DNA of 64,000 nt. Origin: Mesocentrotus franciscanus (lineage: Eukaryota > Echinodermata > Echinoidea > Camarodonta > Strongylocentrotidae). The notes below the pieces were generated by a model. That model was not told the origin of the DNA and searched no databases. It saw only the letters and a list, made by a program, of their open reading frames with translations. The DNA is taken from assembly GCA_037976565.1 (NCBI GenBank), contig CP137671.1, forward strand, positions 10,306,158 to 10,370,157, given 5' to 3'. Positions 57,225-64,000 of this stretch are shown here, one piece after another. Numbering within the stretch: the stretch's first letter is position 1; the number at the start of each line of letters is the position of its first letter. The position numbers and the translations under genes are program-made.

Positions 57225-60200
57225 TGGGAGGAGGGACAGAGAGGGTGAGAGGTTATTTTAAAGCACTGCTGCTACACCGACGAATAATAATGTTTCTAAT
57301 AAAAAGCACTAGGTGGTGCCAGAATATCAAGAGTGTATTGGGGGTGGGAGAGGGGGATGTAGAGGTACACAAATATTTTTGTCTAGATATATAACCAGAA
57401 AAACAGCTATCCACCAATCTATTTAACGCGAATAACTTGATAACCCTGCGTCTCCAATTAAGCTCTAATTAAGGCTCTAATTAAGCTAGGGTCCATGCCC
57501 CTTCCCCGTCCCTGATCCATAACACACTACTGCTAATACGAATACTGATAGACATGGGGAGTGTTTCACAAAGACAAAGATCGACTTTAAGTTGGACTTA
57601 ACTATGGCAGGCCATTCATGCCACTGGTTGCTCTCACCATTATGATTTTTAGATTTTTTCCTTCAATAATGAACCATCAAACAATGTAAATTCTGCAGAT
57701 TTGTGACCATGATTTGTACGTCCCTTGAGAGACCAATGCCATTAAATGGTGAGAGAAAACAGTGGCATGAACGGCCTGCCATAGTTAAGTCCAACTTGAA
57801 GTCGATCTTAGTCTTTGTGAAACACTCCCTGCTTCTAATACTATTTCCTCTACCGTCATTTTACTATTGCTTCTAATGATAATCTCACCACTGCAACAAA
57901 TATATCTAAACTCTTTTTAGAAATGATTTCATATTATATCCCATTCAATCCACGATATCACATCCAGTACACACAAATTTACTATTGTATTCTTCTAAAC
58001 ATGATTTTATATTATATTCCCTATACCATTCTCTATATTCAAATTCCAATCTAACTTTCTTGACTTACTGTAAGGCATGAAGCGGGGATCGAAACCGACT
58101 TGTGATCCGGCAGGCATGCCAGCTCCGGGTATAAAATTGATGTCGTCCGGATCGGTTGTCCGGTCATCCCGGATTATCCACTCCCAGGGTGTCAGAAAAT
58201 CATCATCACCTGGTCAGTGAAGTTTGATACAAAAATAATGTTAGAATACTGAAATTATGGCAAATACTAGAAAAGTCTTTTAAGGGAAAAGTCCACCCTG
58301 ATGTTAAAGGTCCTCTGCAATCCAAGTATTCATGCTTCCCATCGTGTAGAAAATACCAATATAATCAATCTCTCGTTTTTTGGAATTTTTCTAATGAAGG
58401 GTTAATGAGTTATAGTGTTTTTCCTTCATTAATTACATGATTTCCCACGCTCCTAAGCCCCGCCTCCTAAATTCCCAAACTCAGCGATCACGTGACAGTA
58501 CGTCATCGGGAGAATCTTCTGAGCTTCTGCTGCAGTGCGCGAAAGTTTTTCTCTATTGTGTTTACGTGCTTTAGCGTGGCAAGTTTTTTTTTTGTACGAA
58601 AAAGTTCGATTCCTCCGGCAATTTTTTTTATATTTTCCTTTGAATTTCACAATGCCGTCGAGGTGTATCGTGGGAGGCTGCTGTAATACGAATCAGGACG
58701 GGGTAAGCCTACATCTTTCCCCCAAAGACCCGAATTTGAGTTAAATTTGGACAGCTAAAGTGAAGCTGACTCGGGCAAGTTGGAGCAGCCCCATGCATAG
58801 ACTCCTGTGTAGTGTGCAGTGCACATTTCGACGATTGTGATTTTGGTTTTAATAGAAGCAGAAAATGAGAGGAGCAGGTCAGTGCAATTTTGAGCAAAAT
58901 CGGATTTGAATGAGAAAAAAATTAATAATATTTTGAAGTTGCAATCAATCGAACAAAAATTCGCGACTCTGTGACGTATCTTGCGAAGTCTCCTCCCATT
59001 TACTCTGTATTAAAAATTCAGAAATTTCTATATTTGCCCTATAGAAAATGTCCAATTATACATGCATTCTAAATATAATTGTTGCCCTGTATGAAACAAA
59101 TCTATTCTGTCATCAACATGTACTTGCTCCCTCTATTCTATATAGAAAACAATGCCTAAGCGGTGCCCTTTGGTCCCCCATGATCCTCTTTTTCTTATGT
59201 TAATTGAGAGCTGAGCTCACCTGTCAGTGACCACGCTGGGAGGTCTAATCCCTCCTGGCCAAACTAGTGCAGACAGGCTTTAAATGATATGAACAAAGTT
59301 CGTAAGGTCTCATGAGGCAAAGACCTTGTGTTGAGTTCGCCCGAAAACCTATAGGTATAATGTTATAGCCGCAACACAATGATTCTGATCCCCTCCCACC
59401 CCCAAACCATGTCACACCATCTTGCGGATTTAGAAAACATGCACCACTTTAAAAAATGTACAAAAATATTTATTCCATACATTTTTAGCTTCATCAAATC
59501 CTCAGTTAACGAACTTTTTCCCGTGTGTTATTAAATATGACATATACAAAATATGAACTTATTATTTGTGGTGTACGGGGTTCTGTGAATATTTATAGTA
59601 AAGATTTTAAAGAATAGATCAAAGCAAGTATCATACCGATGATCATAATTTCCCAGTTACAATCTAACTGCTGCTGTGCTAGTAGCTCAAACTGAGGCTC
59701 CGTCCATATCGCTGCTCCCCATTCTAAGGTGACGATGGCAAAACCTATGTGACGAGAGGAGAGGGGGTAAAAAGATATACATGTAGAGAGTGATTTTTTC
59801 CTGCATAATTATGTCCACATAATTTAGTTTAGTTGGTTGGTTGGTTTTACCTGACTACTCAGAAAGCATGTTTATGCTTGTAAGTAAGCAACCAAGGGAC
59901 TGACAGCTTTAAGTCTTCTCCGAAGGACTTGGTAATGAGGATTAATGCCTTACCAAAGGGCATTAGCGCATCGTCCTGGTTTCGAACCCGGAACCTTCCG
60001 GGTACGAGACCACGTACTGATTTAAATCATTCTTATAATCTCATATTGATAAGTGAGAATGCATTCAATTTGATGATACTAAGAGTGTTGATAAAATTTT
60101 GTATGATGAGCATAAGTAGATCCACTGGATCAAACTGGACGTCGAAAGTGATCAAATTATCGACATTTATTCTAATCATGATTCGAAACTGACGAAACAC

Positions 60201-62020
60201 TATTCGAACGGTACTGAAATTATATCGTTACTTCATCAGGCACGATTTTAAGCACAATCACTGCTCCAAATGTGAGAATATTGGAATCATAGATGGTTTA
60301 TGGCATCATGAAGAAAAGATCTTCGTCTCGATAGATGTTTCGTTTTGTACCTCCTGTTCCGTTGAAGCCAGACATGAAATAGATTCGTCTGTCGGGATCG
60401 GCTGGGTATTCACTCTGAAAAAAATAAAAATAAAAAGGTTATAGGCCTATGATAATGACGGAGGGTCTTCGTTGGGCTGGGATTTGTCTCTTATATGGAA
60501 AGGCACCTACTGTCTGACCCACCGATTGATTGAATGACTGATTAATAAATTGATTGACTGATTGATTGATTAATTTACTGATTGATTGAATGACTGACTG
60601 ATTGATTGACTGATTGATTGATTGGGTGAGTGAGTGAGTGATTGATTGATCGATTGATCAGTTACCAGAAAAAAGGTCGTAGATGCAAACGTGTACATTG
60701 CATGATTATAAGTCAACATTATGCATTGCTGAGGTTCGCTTTTAACAAAAAATAATTGTATAAAAGTTTCACCCGTCCTCTCTCCTACGCAGCGGCTTGG
60801 CTACAAGGGACATGTGCCCCACATCTAGTTGCAAAAAAAATGAATAGAAGACCCCCTCCCATACCCTCCCTTCATTCCACGGCCTTGGTCTCTCACATTT
60901 TTATTCGTCTAGCTATTGTATACCGGTGCACCCCATGATACCATTGCTCTGTCACTGACACTTCAATTATGCAAAATGGGTTTTAAAAAATATGTATTTC
61001 CTTACCCCGTGAGCATCGTATCCAGGAATGATGTAAGCCTCATACAGGTATAAATTCTCCGCCATCTCAGCTCTTAGTCGTTCTAACTTCACGTCAGAGA
61101 TAACCGTGCTAGGGGGATAATTCTAGCAGGAGAGAAAGGGATTTGTAAATGACCGAATTTTTTCATGATTGTATTGGAAAAGAAAAAACTGCCTAGAAAG
61201 GTTATTCTGAATGGCCGATTATTAAGCTAATTCGAATGATGACTGTGTAATGTGGAGTTTTGGAATCATCCAAATTAAATGACAAAACCTTATTGAAAAT
61301 TTAAAAAACAAGGAGAGCTTAGGAATTAGGGGGTTATGATATATGATATCTGATATATGATATAAGATACACATATGTAACCCAAAAATTTGGTATAAGT
61401 TTTTCGGATCCAGGCTCTCGTGGGGGGTGTGGGTGTATACAGATGGTGTTTTTTTCCCCGACGTAAATGATTTGAGAAATCCACCGGCCCTGCCATACAA
61501 GGCCCAAAAGTGTGGGTAGCGAAACATATAATATAACAATTTTGGTCATGGAAAGCTTAATTTTTCACGAAGGGAGGGGGTAGCCGCGGGCTTGTCGTCT
61601 CACCTGGACAAGCGTGTGTATAATAAAATACGGATTAAAGGGACAAAGTTTGTTGGGTTTATAGTCCTGACCCATCGATGGTAACATTTCGAATTTCATA
61701 AGTAGGCCTAATAAAGAGAATAGCCAAAAATAATTTTAAAAAACAAATGAGAAATTAATGATAATAATGACAATCATAGCGAGCACATATCCATCTTGAC
61801 AATTAAATGCTATTATTAGAAGAAAATGAATGATAAGTAAGAACAAATGGAACTCAAATCTCACCGGTGGATTTACATTGCAGTTTCTGACATCGAGAAG
61901 TGCTCTCTTTTTCCTCGAGTGAATCTGCCGATCACCAGCTTGGGCGTTGCCAATCAACAGAGCTGTAGCGATCATAATTATTCGGGGGCAAAAAAAATTA
62001 TAAATTAGATTTTCATTCAT
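41414..62020 (-). CDS. Xaa-Pro aminopeptidase P-like pseudoenzyme, probably GPI-anchored (spliced, 22 coding exons)
   Basis: Member of the XPNPEP/aminopeptidase P (M24B) family, which normally removes N-terminal residues before proline with two metal ions. Coding exons, in transcript order: 62020-61865, 61122-61006, 60414-60351, 59744-59637, 58209-58069, 57164-56997, 56531-56406, 55457-55376, 54870-54779, 54243-54083, 52867-52781, 52358-52293, 51258-51188, 49955-49878, 48865-48794, 47996-47900, 46588-46501, 46043-45939, 44527-44462, 42999-42902, 42299-42201, 41620-41414. All sites are GT/AG, phases agree, and the total divides by three (782 aa). Family landmarks align from [10 protein letters not shown] through LDEIAWLFNLRG to [14 protein letters not shown]. 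The five metal ligands D, D, H, E, E become D524, T535, Y616, G649, T670, and the catalytic His of the I-H-Y motif becomes Y504, so it should not bind the metal pair. A hydrophobic C-terminus after GGASS suggests a GPI anchor, as in XPNPEP2. Start alternatives: ATG at 61975, or a further upstream exon. Confidence 0.87.
42201..42299 (-). CDS. XPNPEP-like exon 21
   Basis: 33 codons, phase 0-0: [20 protein letters not shown], matching the family's '.yL.FE..t.vP.....id' strand. Confidence 0.9.
42331..42405 (+). mobile_element. SINE head fragment
   Basis: GGTGTCGTAGCGGAGTGGTT and GGTTCGAGCCCCGGTAGGG give box A and box B of the SINE head, followed by T-rich sequence without the body. It lies 31 bp from exon 21 of the XPNPEP-like gene. 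Confidence 0.7.
42902..42999 (-). CDS. XPNPEP-like exon 20: fourth and fifth metal ligands lost
   Basis: With the CAACACAG acceptor it reads [20 protein letters not shown] then [13 protein letters not shown]. Active enzymes have (D/N)EPGYYedG.fGIRiENv. Both glutamate ligands are replaced (Gly649, Thr670), although GYY and FGIR are conserved. An upstream GGAAG acceptor would add ten residues in frame and would not restore a Glu. Confidence 0.9.
43390..44130. repeat. 45-bp minisatellite
   Basis: The word CCGAAACTCGTCAAC starts at 43671, 43716, 43761, 43806 and 43851, an exact 45-bp period, with more diverged units on both sides. 45 is a multiple of three, so long meaningless frames run on both strands. 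Confidence 0.93.
44462..44527 (-). CDS. XPNPEP-like exon 19
   Basis: Encodes [22 protein letters not shown], aligned with '..L..Gmi.tdEPGYY'. Phase 1-1, with the codon after SN split by the intron. Confidence 0.83.
44861..45494. repeat. Strand-switching minisatellite of about 18-bp units
   Basis: Left part (44861-45012) is C-rich with ACCACCCTCTAGGATAACTA units. Right part (45013-45494) is G-rich with GGTAGTTGTCCTAGAGGGT units, the reverse complement. The two halves can fold back. Confidence 0.9.
45501..45572 (-). pseudogene. Decayed partial duplicate of XPNPEP-like exon 18
   Basis: The + strand words TAGATGCTGACGTGCTAA and CGATCA, with ACCTTCATG at the exon's donor end, repeat those of 45938-46043. 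The copy reads [11 protein letters not shown], then loses the middle of the exon including the TGYG region. It lies in the next intron, about 370 bp from the parent exon and directly after a minisatellite. Confidence 0.75.
45939..46043 (-). CDS. XPNPEP-like exon 18: third metal ligand lost
   Basis: Encodes [20 protein letters not shown] then [15 protein letters not shown]. The family reads lD.lAR..LW..GldY.HGTGHGVG..L.VHEGP. The metal His of GTGHG is Tyr616 (TGYG), while the second catalytic His of VHE (His625) is kept. A decayed partial copy of this exon lies at 45501-45572. Confidence 0.92.
46192..46460 (+). mobile_element. tRNA-derived SINE
   Basis: Head GGTGTCGTGGTCGAGTGGAT, body GTCCTTTGGCAAGACATTAA, tail (ATT)n. 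It ends 41 bp short of exon 17 of the XPNPEP-like gene, on its 3' side. Confidence 0.87.
46501..46588 (-). CDS. XPNPEP-like exon 17 (weakest exon call)
   Basis: Needed to bridge phase 0 to phase 1 and to supply the roughly 25 residues between the EK and the LARQHLWD segments. It encodes [20 protein letters not shown] then ESIFAG, which fits the family helix 'cfT.VLkGhI.l....FP..t.G'. Acceptor CATTACAG, donor G|GTGAAA. Similarity is moderate, but the phases on both sides fit exactly. Confidence 0.65.
47536..47761. mobile_element. Inverted-repeat element, family A (opposite orientation)
   Basis: Reverse-complement copy of 3833-4060, including the AAGGTGGACTGGTTGAA and AATCGGGACAAATCAA segments. 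It sits in intron 16 of the XPNPEP-like gene. Confidence 0.8.
47900..47996 (-). CDS. XPNPEP-like exon 16: second metal ligand lost
   Basis: Encodes [15 protein letters not shown] where active enzymes have DGTTDvTRT.hfG. The bridging Asp is Thr535. It ends PTALEK, matching PT..eK of the family, phase 0. Confidence 0.9.
48066..48175. repeat. (GA)n microsatellite
   Basis: GA-rich purine tract, purest at 48147-48175, in intron 15 of the XPNPEP-like gene. Confidence 0.9.
48229..48390. mobile_element. Second tRNA-like SINE family, copy
   Basis: Shares CCGAAGGACTTGGTAA, CTTGTCAAAGAACACTAAC and TTGGTTTCGAACCCGGGACC with the 59833 copy. Its 5' part is more diverged. Confidence 0.65.
48400..48495. 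mobile_element. MITE family D, partial copy
   Basis: Begins CCCGATCGTAAAGGCTCTCG and contains GAAAAATCAATTCAGG, as in copy 1. The right end is missing or too diverged to place. Confidence 0.6.
48794..48865 (-). CDS. XPNPEP-like exon 15: first metal ligand kept
   Basis: Encodes [19 protein letters not shown]. The family's L.DsGaQY holds the first metal-binding Asp, and Asp524 keeps it. Phases 2-2. Confidence 0.9.
49878..49955 (-). CDS. XPNPEP-like exon 14: lost catalytic histidine
   Basis: Encodes [20 protein letters not shown]. The active family reads F.TI...GP.gAiiHY, where His (H395 in human XPNPEP1) shuttles protons. Here the aligned residue is Tyr504. Phases 2-2. Confidence 0.87.
50105..50420 (+). 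mobile_element. tRNA-derived SINE
   Basis: Head GATGTTGTGGTCCAGTGGAT, body CTTTGGCAAGACATTAATCT and CACTCTCCACCCAAG, then a longer 3' part with GGCGCCTGGCC and GCGCTATACAAATGTGACTA. Confidence 0.87.
50683..50964. mobile_element. Foldback MITE family H, copy 1
   Basis: Arms of about 70 bp: GGTTTCACAAAGACTAAGAT at the left and CTTAGTCTTTGTGAAACACT at the right, each followed inward by the CATGCCACTG or CAGTGGCATG word. Short ORFs here arise from the palindrome. Confidence 0.85.
50966..51120. mobile_element. MITE family G, copy 2
   Basis: Ends GGACCCTGTTCCATCAAACT and GTTTTATGAAACAGGGCCC. It starts where a family H element ends, so the two are nested or adjacent insertions. Confidence 0.8.
51188..51258 (-). 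CDS. XPNPEP-like exon 13
   Basis: Encodes [19 protein letters not shown], equivalent to the family's 'g...tE...a..le..R..q'. Phase 0 in, phase 2 out (GA|GTAAGC). Confidence 0.82.
51844..52039. mobile_element. MITE family B, copy 2
   Basis: Same element as 6446-6639, with TTAAAGCCCCACTGCACTA at its left end and the matching GTGCAGATAGGCTTTAA at its right end. Confidence 0.87.
52082..52220. mobile_element. Element E, short copy
   Basis: Begins CCTCAGTCACACCAACGAGA and ends GGTCGGTTCGGCGGTGTAAC. Shares the terminus and the ACCGA/TCGGT interior, but the array has contracted. Confidence 0.7.
52293..52358 (-). CDS. XPNPEP-like exon 12
   Basis: 22 codons, phase 0-0: [19 protein letters not shown], the helix equivalent to 'rDa.Al..f..WLe..v'. 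Confidence 0.8.
52781..52867 (-). CDS. XPNPEP-like exon 11: entry to the M24 (pita-bread) domain
   Basis: 29 codons, phase 0-0: [20 protein letters not shown], matching 'spI...KaiKN..E..Gmr.AH', but the terminal AH is AM here. Confidence 0.88.
53696..54028 (-). mobile_element. tRNA-derived SINE
   Basis: Minus-strand copy with the long 3' part (TATATAGCGCTTAATTACAT), lacking a short segment in the head (CTTGTCGGGCTGG). It lies 55 bp from exon 10 of the XPNPEP-like gene. Confidence 0.85.
54083..54243 (-). CDS. XPNPEP-like exon 10
   Basis: Encodes [19 protein letters not shown] and [20 protein letters not shown], corresponding to the family's 'kvW.s..sSyal...i' region. Phase 1 in, phase 0 out. 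Confidence 0.82.
54779..54870 (-). CDS. XPNPEP-like exon 9
   Basis: Encodes [20 protein letters not shown] then [11 protein letters not shown], aligned with the family's 'LFid..r' strand and following helix. Phase 2 in, phase 1 out. Confidence 0.8.
54954..55149. mobile_element. MITE family B, copy 3
   Basis: Same element, sharing with copy 2 the CCCCACTGCACTA left end, which marks a subfamily distinct from copy 1. Confidence 0.87.
55376..55457 (-). CDS. XPNPEP-like exon 8
   Basis: Encodes [20 protein letters not shown], the strongest family match in the gene (AWLFNLRG.D...NP.F.sYa). Phase 1 in, phase 2 out. Confidence 0.92.
55735..56280. repeat. (GAT)n compound microsatellite
   Basis: Over 500 bp of GATGAT with AC and GG interruptions. 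A higher-order duplication shows as two copies of TAGATG.GGCGGTGACGGTGATGATGA at about 55994 and 56167. Confidence 0.93.
56406..56531 (-). CDS. XPNPEP-like exon 7: second creatinase-like domain
   Basis: Encodes [20 protein letters not shown], then [13 protein letters not shown], matching 'W.dKv..lR..M......f.vTaLDEIAWL'. The Trp codon is split by the next intron (T|GG). Confidence 0.9.
56997..57164 (-). CDS. XPNPEP-like exon 6
   Basis: Encodes [18 protein letters not shown] and [19 protein letters not shown]. The NLVD.iW motif and the following prolines are family landmarks joining the first and second creatinase-like domains. The (CT)n tract directly upstream on this strand serves as its polypyrimidine tract. 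Confidence 0.87.
57168..57226. repeat. (GA)n tract forming the polypyrimidine tract of exon 6
   Basis: On the minus (transcript) strand this is a CT tract that ends at the TATTAG acceptor of XPNPEP-like exon 6. Confidence 0.93.
57556..57830. mobile_element. Foldback MITE family H, copy 2
   Basis: Closely similar to copy 1 over its whole length, with GGGAGTGTTTCACAAAGAC and GTCTTTGTGAAACACTCCC as perfect ends. Confidence 0.87.
58069..58209 (-). CDS. XPNPEP-like exon 5
   Basis: Encodes [20 protein letters not shown], then [14 protein letters not shown], equal to the family's 'vg.DP.l.p' strand. Phase 1-1. Confidence 0.83.
58285..59110. repeat. Dispersed repeat J, copy carrying the THAP relic
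   Basis: Starts AAAAGTCCACCCTGATGTTA and resumes at GGTTTTAATAGAAGCAGAAA near 58848. The roughly 540 bp between, including the THAP relic, is absent from the 32771 copy. ACTCTGTGACGTAT follows in both. Confidence 0.6.
58652..58850 (+). pseudogene. THAP-domain coding relic
   Basis: Starts with ATG and reads [10 protein letters not shown], then [14 protein letters not shown] and a TAA. The same frame continues [13 protein letters not shown] to LLCSV, and a +1-type shift then gives [10 protein letters not shown]. This follows the THAP zinc-finger pattern (C-x4-C, vS.H.FP.dp...kW, CS.HF...f). It is broken by one stop and one frameshift and lies in an intron of the opposite-strand gene. A CACGTG and a TACGTCAT sit 150-160 bp upstream, as in a small promoter. 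THAP domains occur in transposases and host transcription factors. Confidence 0.65.
59121..59283. mobile_element. MITE family B, copy 4 (5' truncated)
   Basis: Begins within the CCCTCTATTCTATATAG segment and ends with the complete AGTGCAGACAGGCTTTAA terminus. It abuts the repeat that carries the THAP relic. Confidence 0.8.
59637..59744 (-). CDS. XPNPEP-like exon 4
   Basis: Encodes [20 protein letters not shown] then [14 protein letters not shown]. Family members read A.lWtDgRYf.QA..qld.nW.LMk.G. The usual DGRY is EPQF here. Confidence 0.85.
59833..60012. mobile_element. Second tRNA-like SINE family, copy
   Basis: Contains TTACCTGACTACTCAGAAAG, GCTTGTAAGTAAGCAACCA, CTTCTCCGAAGGACTTGGTA and TGGTTTCGAACCCGGAACC (box B-like). 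Related sequence at 48229-48390 and a fragment at 18068-18125. Confidence 0.7.
60351..60414 (-). CDS. XPNPEP-like exon 3
   Basis: Encodes [20 protein letters not shown], matching the family's SEY....D.R..FisGF.GS.G signature. Phase 0 in, phase 1 out at G|GTACAA. Confidence 0.87.
60530..60660. repeat. (GATT/GACT)n tetranucleotide array
   Basis: Repeated TGATTGATTGACTGATTGAT with interruptions, in intron 2 of the XPNPEP-like gene. Confidence 0.9.
61006..61122 (-). CDS. XPNPEP-like exon 2: start of N-terminal creatinase-like domain
   Basis: 39 codons, phase 0-0: [32 protein letters not shown]. It corresponds to the family's opening 'L..LR..M....l.AyiiP..DaHqsEY'. Confidence 0.85.
61865..62020 (-). 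CDS. XPNPEP-like exon 1: signal peptide and RKKR site
   Basis: From the ATG at 62020-62018 it encodes a leader with hydrophobic core [11 protein letters not shown] and a cleavage-like NAQAG, then HSRKKRALL, a furin-type dibasic site. The ATG at 61975 would leave only eight hydrophobic residues. A pyrimidine-rich tract followed by CTACAG at 61968-61963 could also be an acceptor, in which case the true start lies in an exon further upstream. Donor CCG|GTGAGA, phase 0. Confidence 0.6.
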
Positions 62021-62444
62021 TACACCGTACTTACTCAAGTGTTTACATAACAGTGCTAGTAGTTTGTTCAATAGATTGTGCAAGCTACACCCAAGGTGGA
62101 CTAACGCTCTTCACTTCAAATACCCTCTTCCTTTATTATTCGCTCCTTTCTTTCGCTTTCCCTATCTTTCCTGTTTACTTCTTTCTCAAAACTTTCTTAA
62201 ATACCTACCGAAAGCATATCACCTCTCCCCCTCTCTCTCTCTCTCTCTCTATCTATCTACCTCTCTCTCCCTCTCTCTCTCACTGACTCTAGTCTTCCGC
62301 TCTTCACTTCAAATACACTCTCCCTTTAGTCTTCGCTCCTTTCTTTCGCTTTCCCTATCTTTCCTCTTTACTTCTTTCCCAGAATTCTCTTACCTATCGA
62401 AAGCATGTCACCTCTCTCCCTCTCTATCTCTCTCTCTCCCCATC

Positions 62445-62475
<31 letters not shown>

Positions 62476-63624
62476 CACTGACTCTAGTCTTCCGCTCTTC
62501 ACTTCAAATACACTCTCCCTTTATTCTTCGCTCCTTTCTTTCGCTTTCCCTATCTTTCCTCTTTACTTCTTTCCCAGAACTTTCTTACCTATCGAAAGCA
62601 TGTCACCTCTCTCTCTCCCCCTCTATCTCTCTCTCTCCCCATCTCTCTCTCTCCCCCATCTCTCTCTCTCTCACTGACTCTAGTCTTCCGCTCTTCACTT
62701 CAAATACAATCTCCCTTTATTCTTCGCTCCTTTCTTTCGCTTTCCCTATCTTTCCTCTTTACTTCTTTCCCAGAACTTTCTTACCTATCGAAAGCATGTC
62801 ACCTCTCTCCCTCTCTATCTCTCTCTCTCCCCATCTCTCTCTCTATATCTATCTCTCTCTCTCACTGACTCTAGTCCTCCGCTCTTCACTTCAAATACAC
62901 TCTCCCTTTATTCTTCGCTCCTTTCTTTCGCTTTCCCTATCTTTCCTGTTTACTTCTTTCTCAGAACTTTCTTAAATACCTACCGAAAGCATGTCACCTC
63001 TCTCCCTCTCTATCTCTCTCTCTCTCTCCCCCATCTCTCTCTCTCTCTCTCTCTCTCACTGACTCTTGGCTACCGCCTCGGTTATCAATATACTCCACAT
63101 TTAATACCACACCATTCTCATATGATAAAAACAAAAACTATATCTAATTTATTTCCATTTAATTAATATTTCTGAAATGTTAATCACCTCATATATCTTA
63201 TCTCATTGAACTTTATATGTATCATATCTGTACAACTGTATTTTTTATGTTTATAATTATGTTGTGCCCTGCTTTGGCAAATCCATTGTCCTGGGCCGTG
63301 TATGCTATATTGTGATATTTTATGTCTGTACAATAATGATCTATTTGTACCACTATTTTGATTATGAAATTAATGTTTATTTCAAAATTCATCAAAAACT
63401 GACCAAATGGTGAGGGGCGGTTCTAGTTGATTGTTTGTTGTTTGTGGGTCGGGGAGGTTGGGGGTTGTTGTATTCATTTTCCACATGTGCCTCGAATAAA
63501 CAAATTCATGTTTGTCTGCATACAGACCTGAACAAAACTTGGGGAGGTGCAAAACCATACAGTATAGCAGTACTCTTGAATAGTAATAGGCTATATGACA
63601 CGAAAGATCAGTCCTTAATGAGGT

Positions 63625-63659
<35 letters not shown>

Positions 63660-64000
63660 TTTTGGGGCTTAATGGTTCTTGTATTCATTTTCTAACTGTG
63701 CTTCGATTAATGAAATAATTTATAATCAGAAAATAATTGGAGGGGCACTGAAGAATTTTGTGGGGACGCTTGAACCCCCAAGCCCCCTTTAGAACAGCTA
63801 CTGAATATGATATGATCGCCAATAAGTCTTTGAATACTTAACCCAAGTGGCAAAATTCAAGTGCATGTTGCTTAAAATGATTACATCCAATTCAATTTCC
63901 TAGCATTAGATATGCAACAGGTGTACAATACACATGTATAAATGTTTGAAAACACACACTCACACACACGCACACACATACAATACAGACATACAATACA
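61976..64000. other. Region upstream of the XPNPEP-like gene
   Basis: Dominated by a five-copy tandem array (62106-63065). The rest is AT-rich sequence with a (CT)n tract at 63629-63650 and a (CA)n tract at the window end. A missing 5' exon or promoter of the minus-strand gene may lie here or beyond 64000, but I cannot identify it. Confidence 0.45.
62106..63065. repeat. Five-copy tandem array of about 193-bp units with (CT)n cores
   Basis: GCTCTTCACTTCAAATA begins at 62106, 62299, 62494, 62690 and 62881. Each unit carries TTCTTTCGCTTTCCCTATC, GAAAGCAT.TCACCTCTC, a (CT)n run of variable length and CACTGACTCT. Confidence 0.95.

Noticed and set aside
62064..62975. 303-codon frame rich in Ser/Leu
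   Set aside because: Arises from the tandem array with (CT)n cores. The unit length varies, and the frame survives only because CT-rich sequence lacks stops.

Overview
This is a eukaryotic nuclear window. It carries two large multi-exon genes that point tail to tail, embedded in repeat-rich, AT-rich introns. The gene types, the heavy load of tRNA-derived SINEs and small foldback transposons, and long (GA)n, (ATT)n and (CTA)n arrays suggest a marine deuterostome invertebrate. An echinoderm, perhaps a sea urchin, is my best guess, but it rests on general impression rather than a diagnostic marker.

Gene 1 (+ strand, 6123-37816, 22 coding exons, 1954 aa by my reconstruction) is an adhesion G-protein-coupled receptor. 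Its order is: signal peptide, leucine-rich repeats with N- and C-terminal caps, a Ly6/uPAR (three-finger) domain, a Thr/Ser-rich mucin stalk of about 900 residues containing five exact-period 47-residue repeats, a hormone-receptor (HRM) domain, a GAIN domain with an intact HL|T autoproteolysis site, seven transmembrane helices, and a tail ending in a PDZ-type motif (DSTI). All splice phases agree and the summed exons (5865 nt) divide by three.

Gene 2 (- strand, 62020-41414, 22 coding exons, about 782 aa) is a secreted, probably GPI-anchored member of the Xaa-Pro aminopeptidase P (XPNPEP, M24B) family. It keeps the family fold signatures but has lost four of the five metal ligands and one catalytic histidine, while the reading frame and all splice sites are intact. 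I interpret it as a pseudoenzyme under coding constraint, not a dead gene. A decayed partial copy of one of its exons lies in the neighbouring intron.

Layout: 1-6122 is upstream intergenic sequence with repeats. 6123-37816 is gene 1, with introns up to about 5.7 kb. 37817-41413 is the shared 3' region, with candidate polyadenylation signals for both genes about 130 bp apart. 41414-62020 is gene 2. 62021-64000 is upstream of gene 2 and is dominated by a tandem array of about 193-bp units.

Repeats seen by internal comparison include a tRNA-derived SINE family (eight copies or fragments), a second tRNA-like family, at least eight families of short inverted-repeat elements, a 636-bp giant foldback element, 45-bp and about 18-bp minisatellites, and a decayed THAP-domain coding relic inside an intron of gene 2. 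The two genes have no obvious joint pathway. Both encode cell-surface proteins with extracellular parts suited to binding, and any functional link is speculation.
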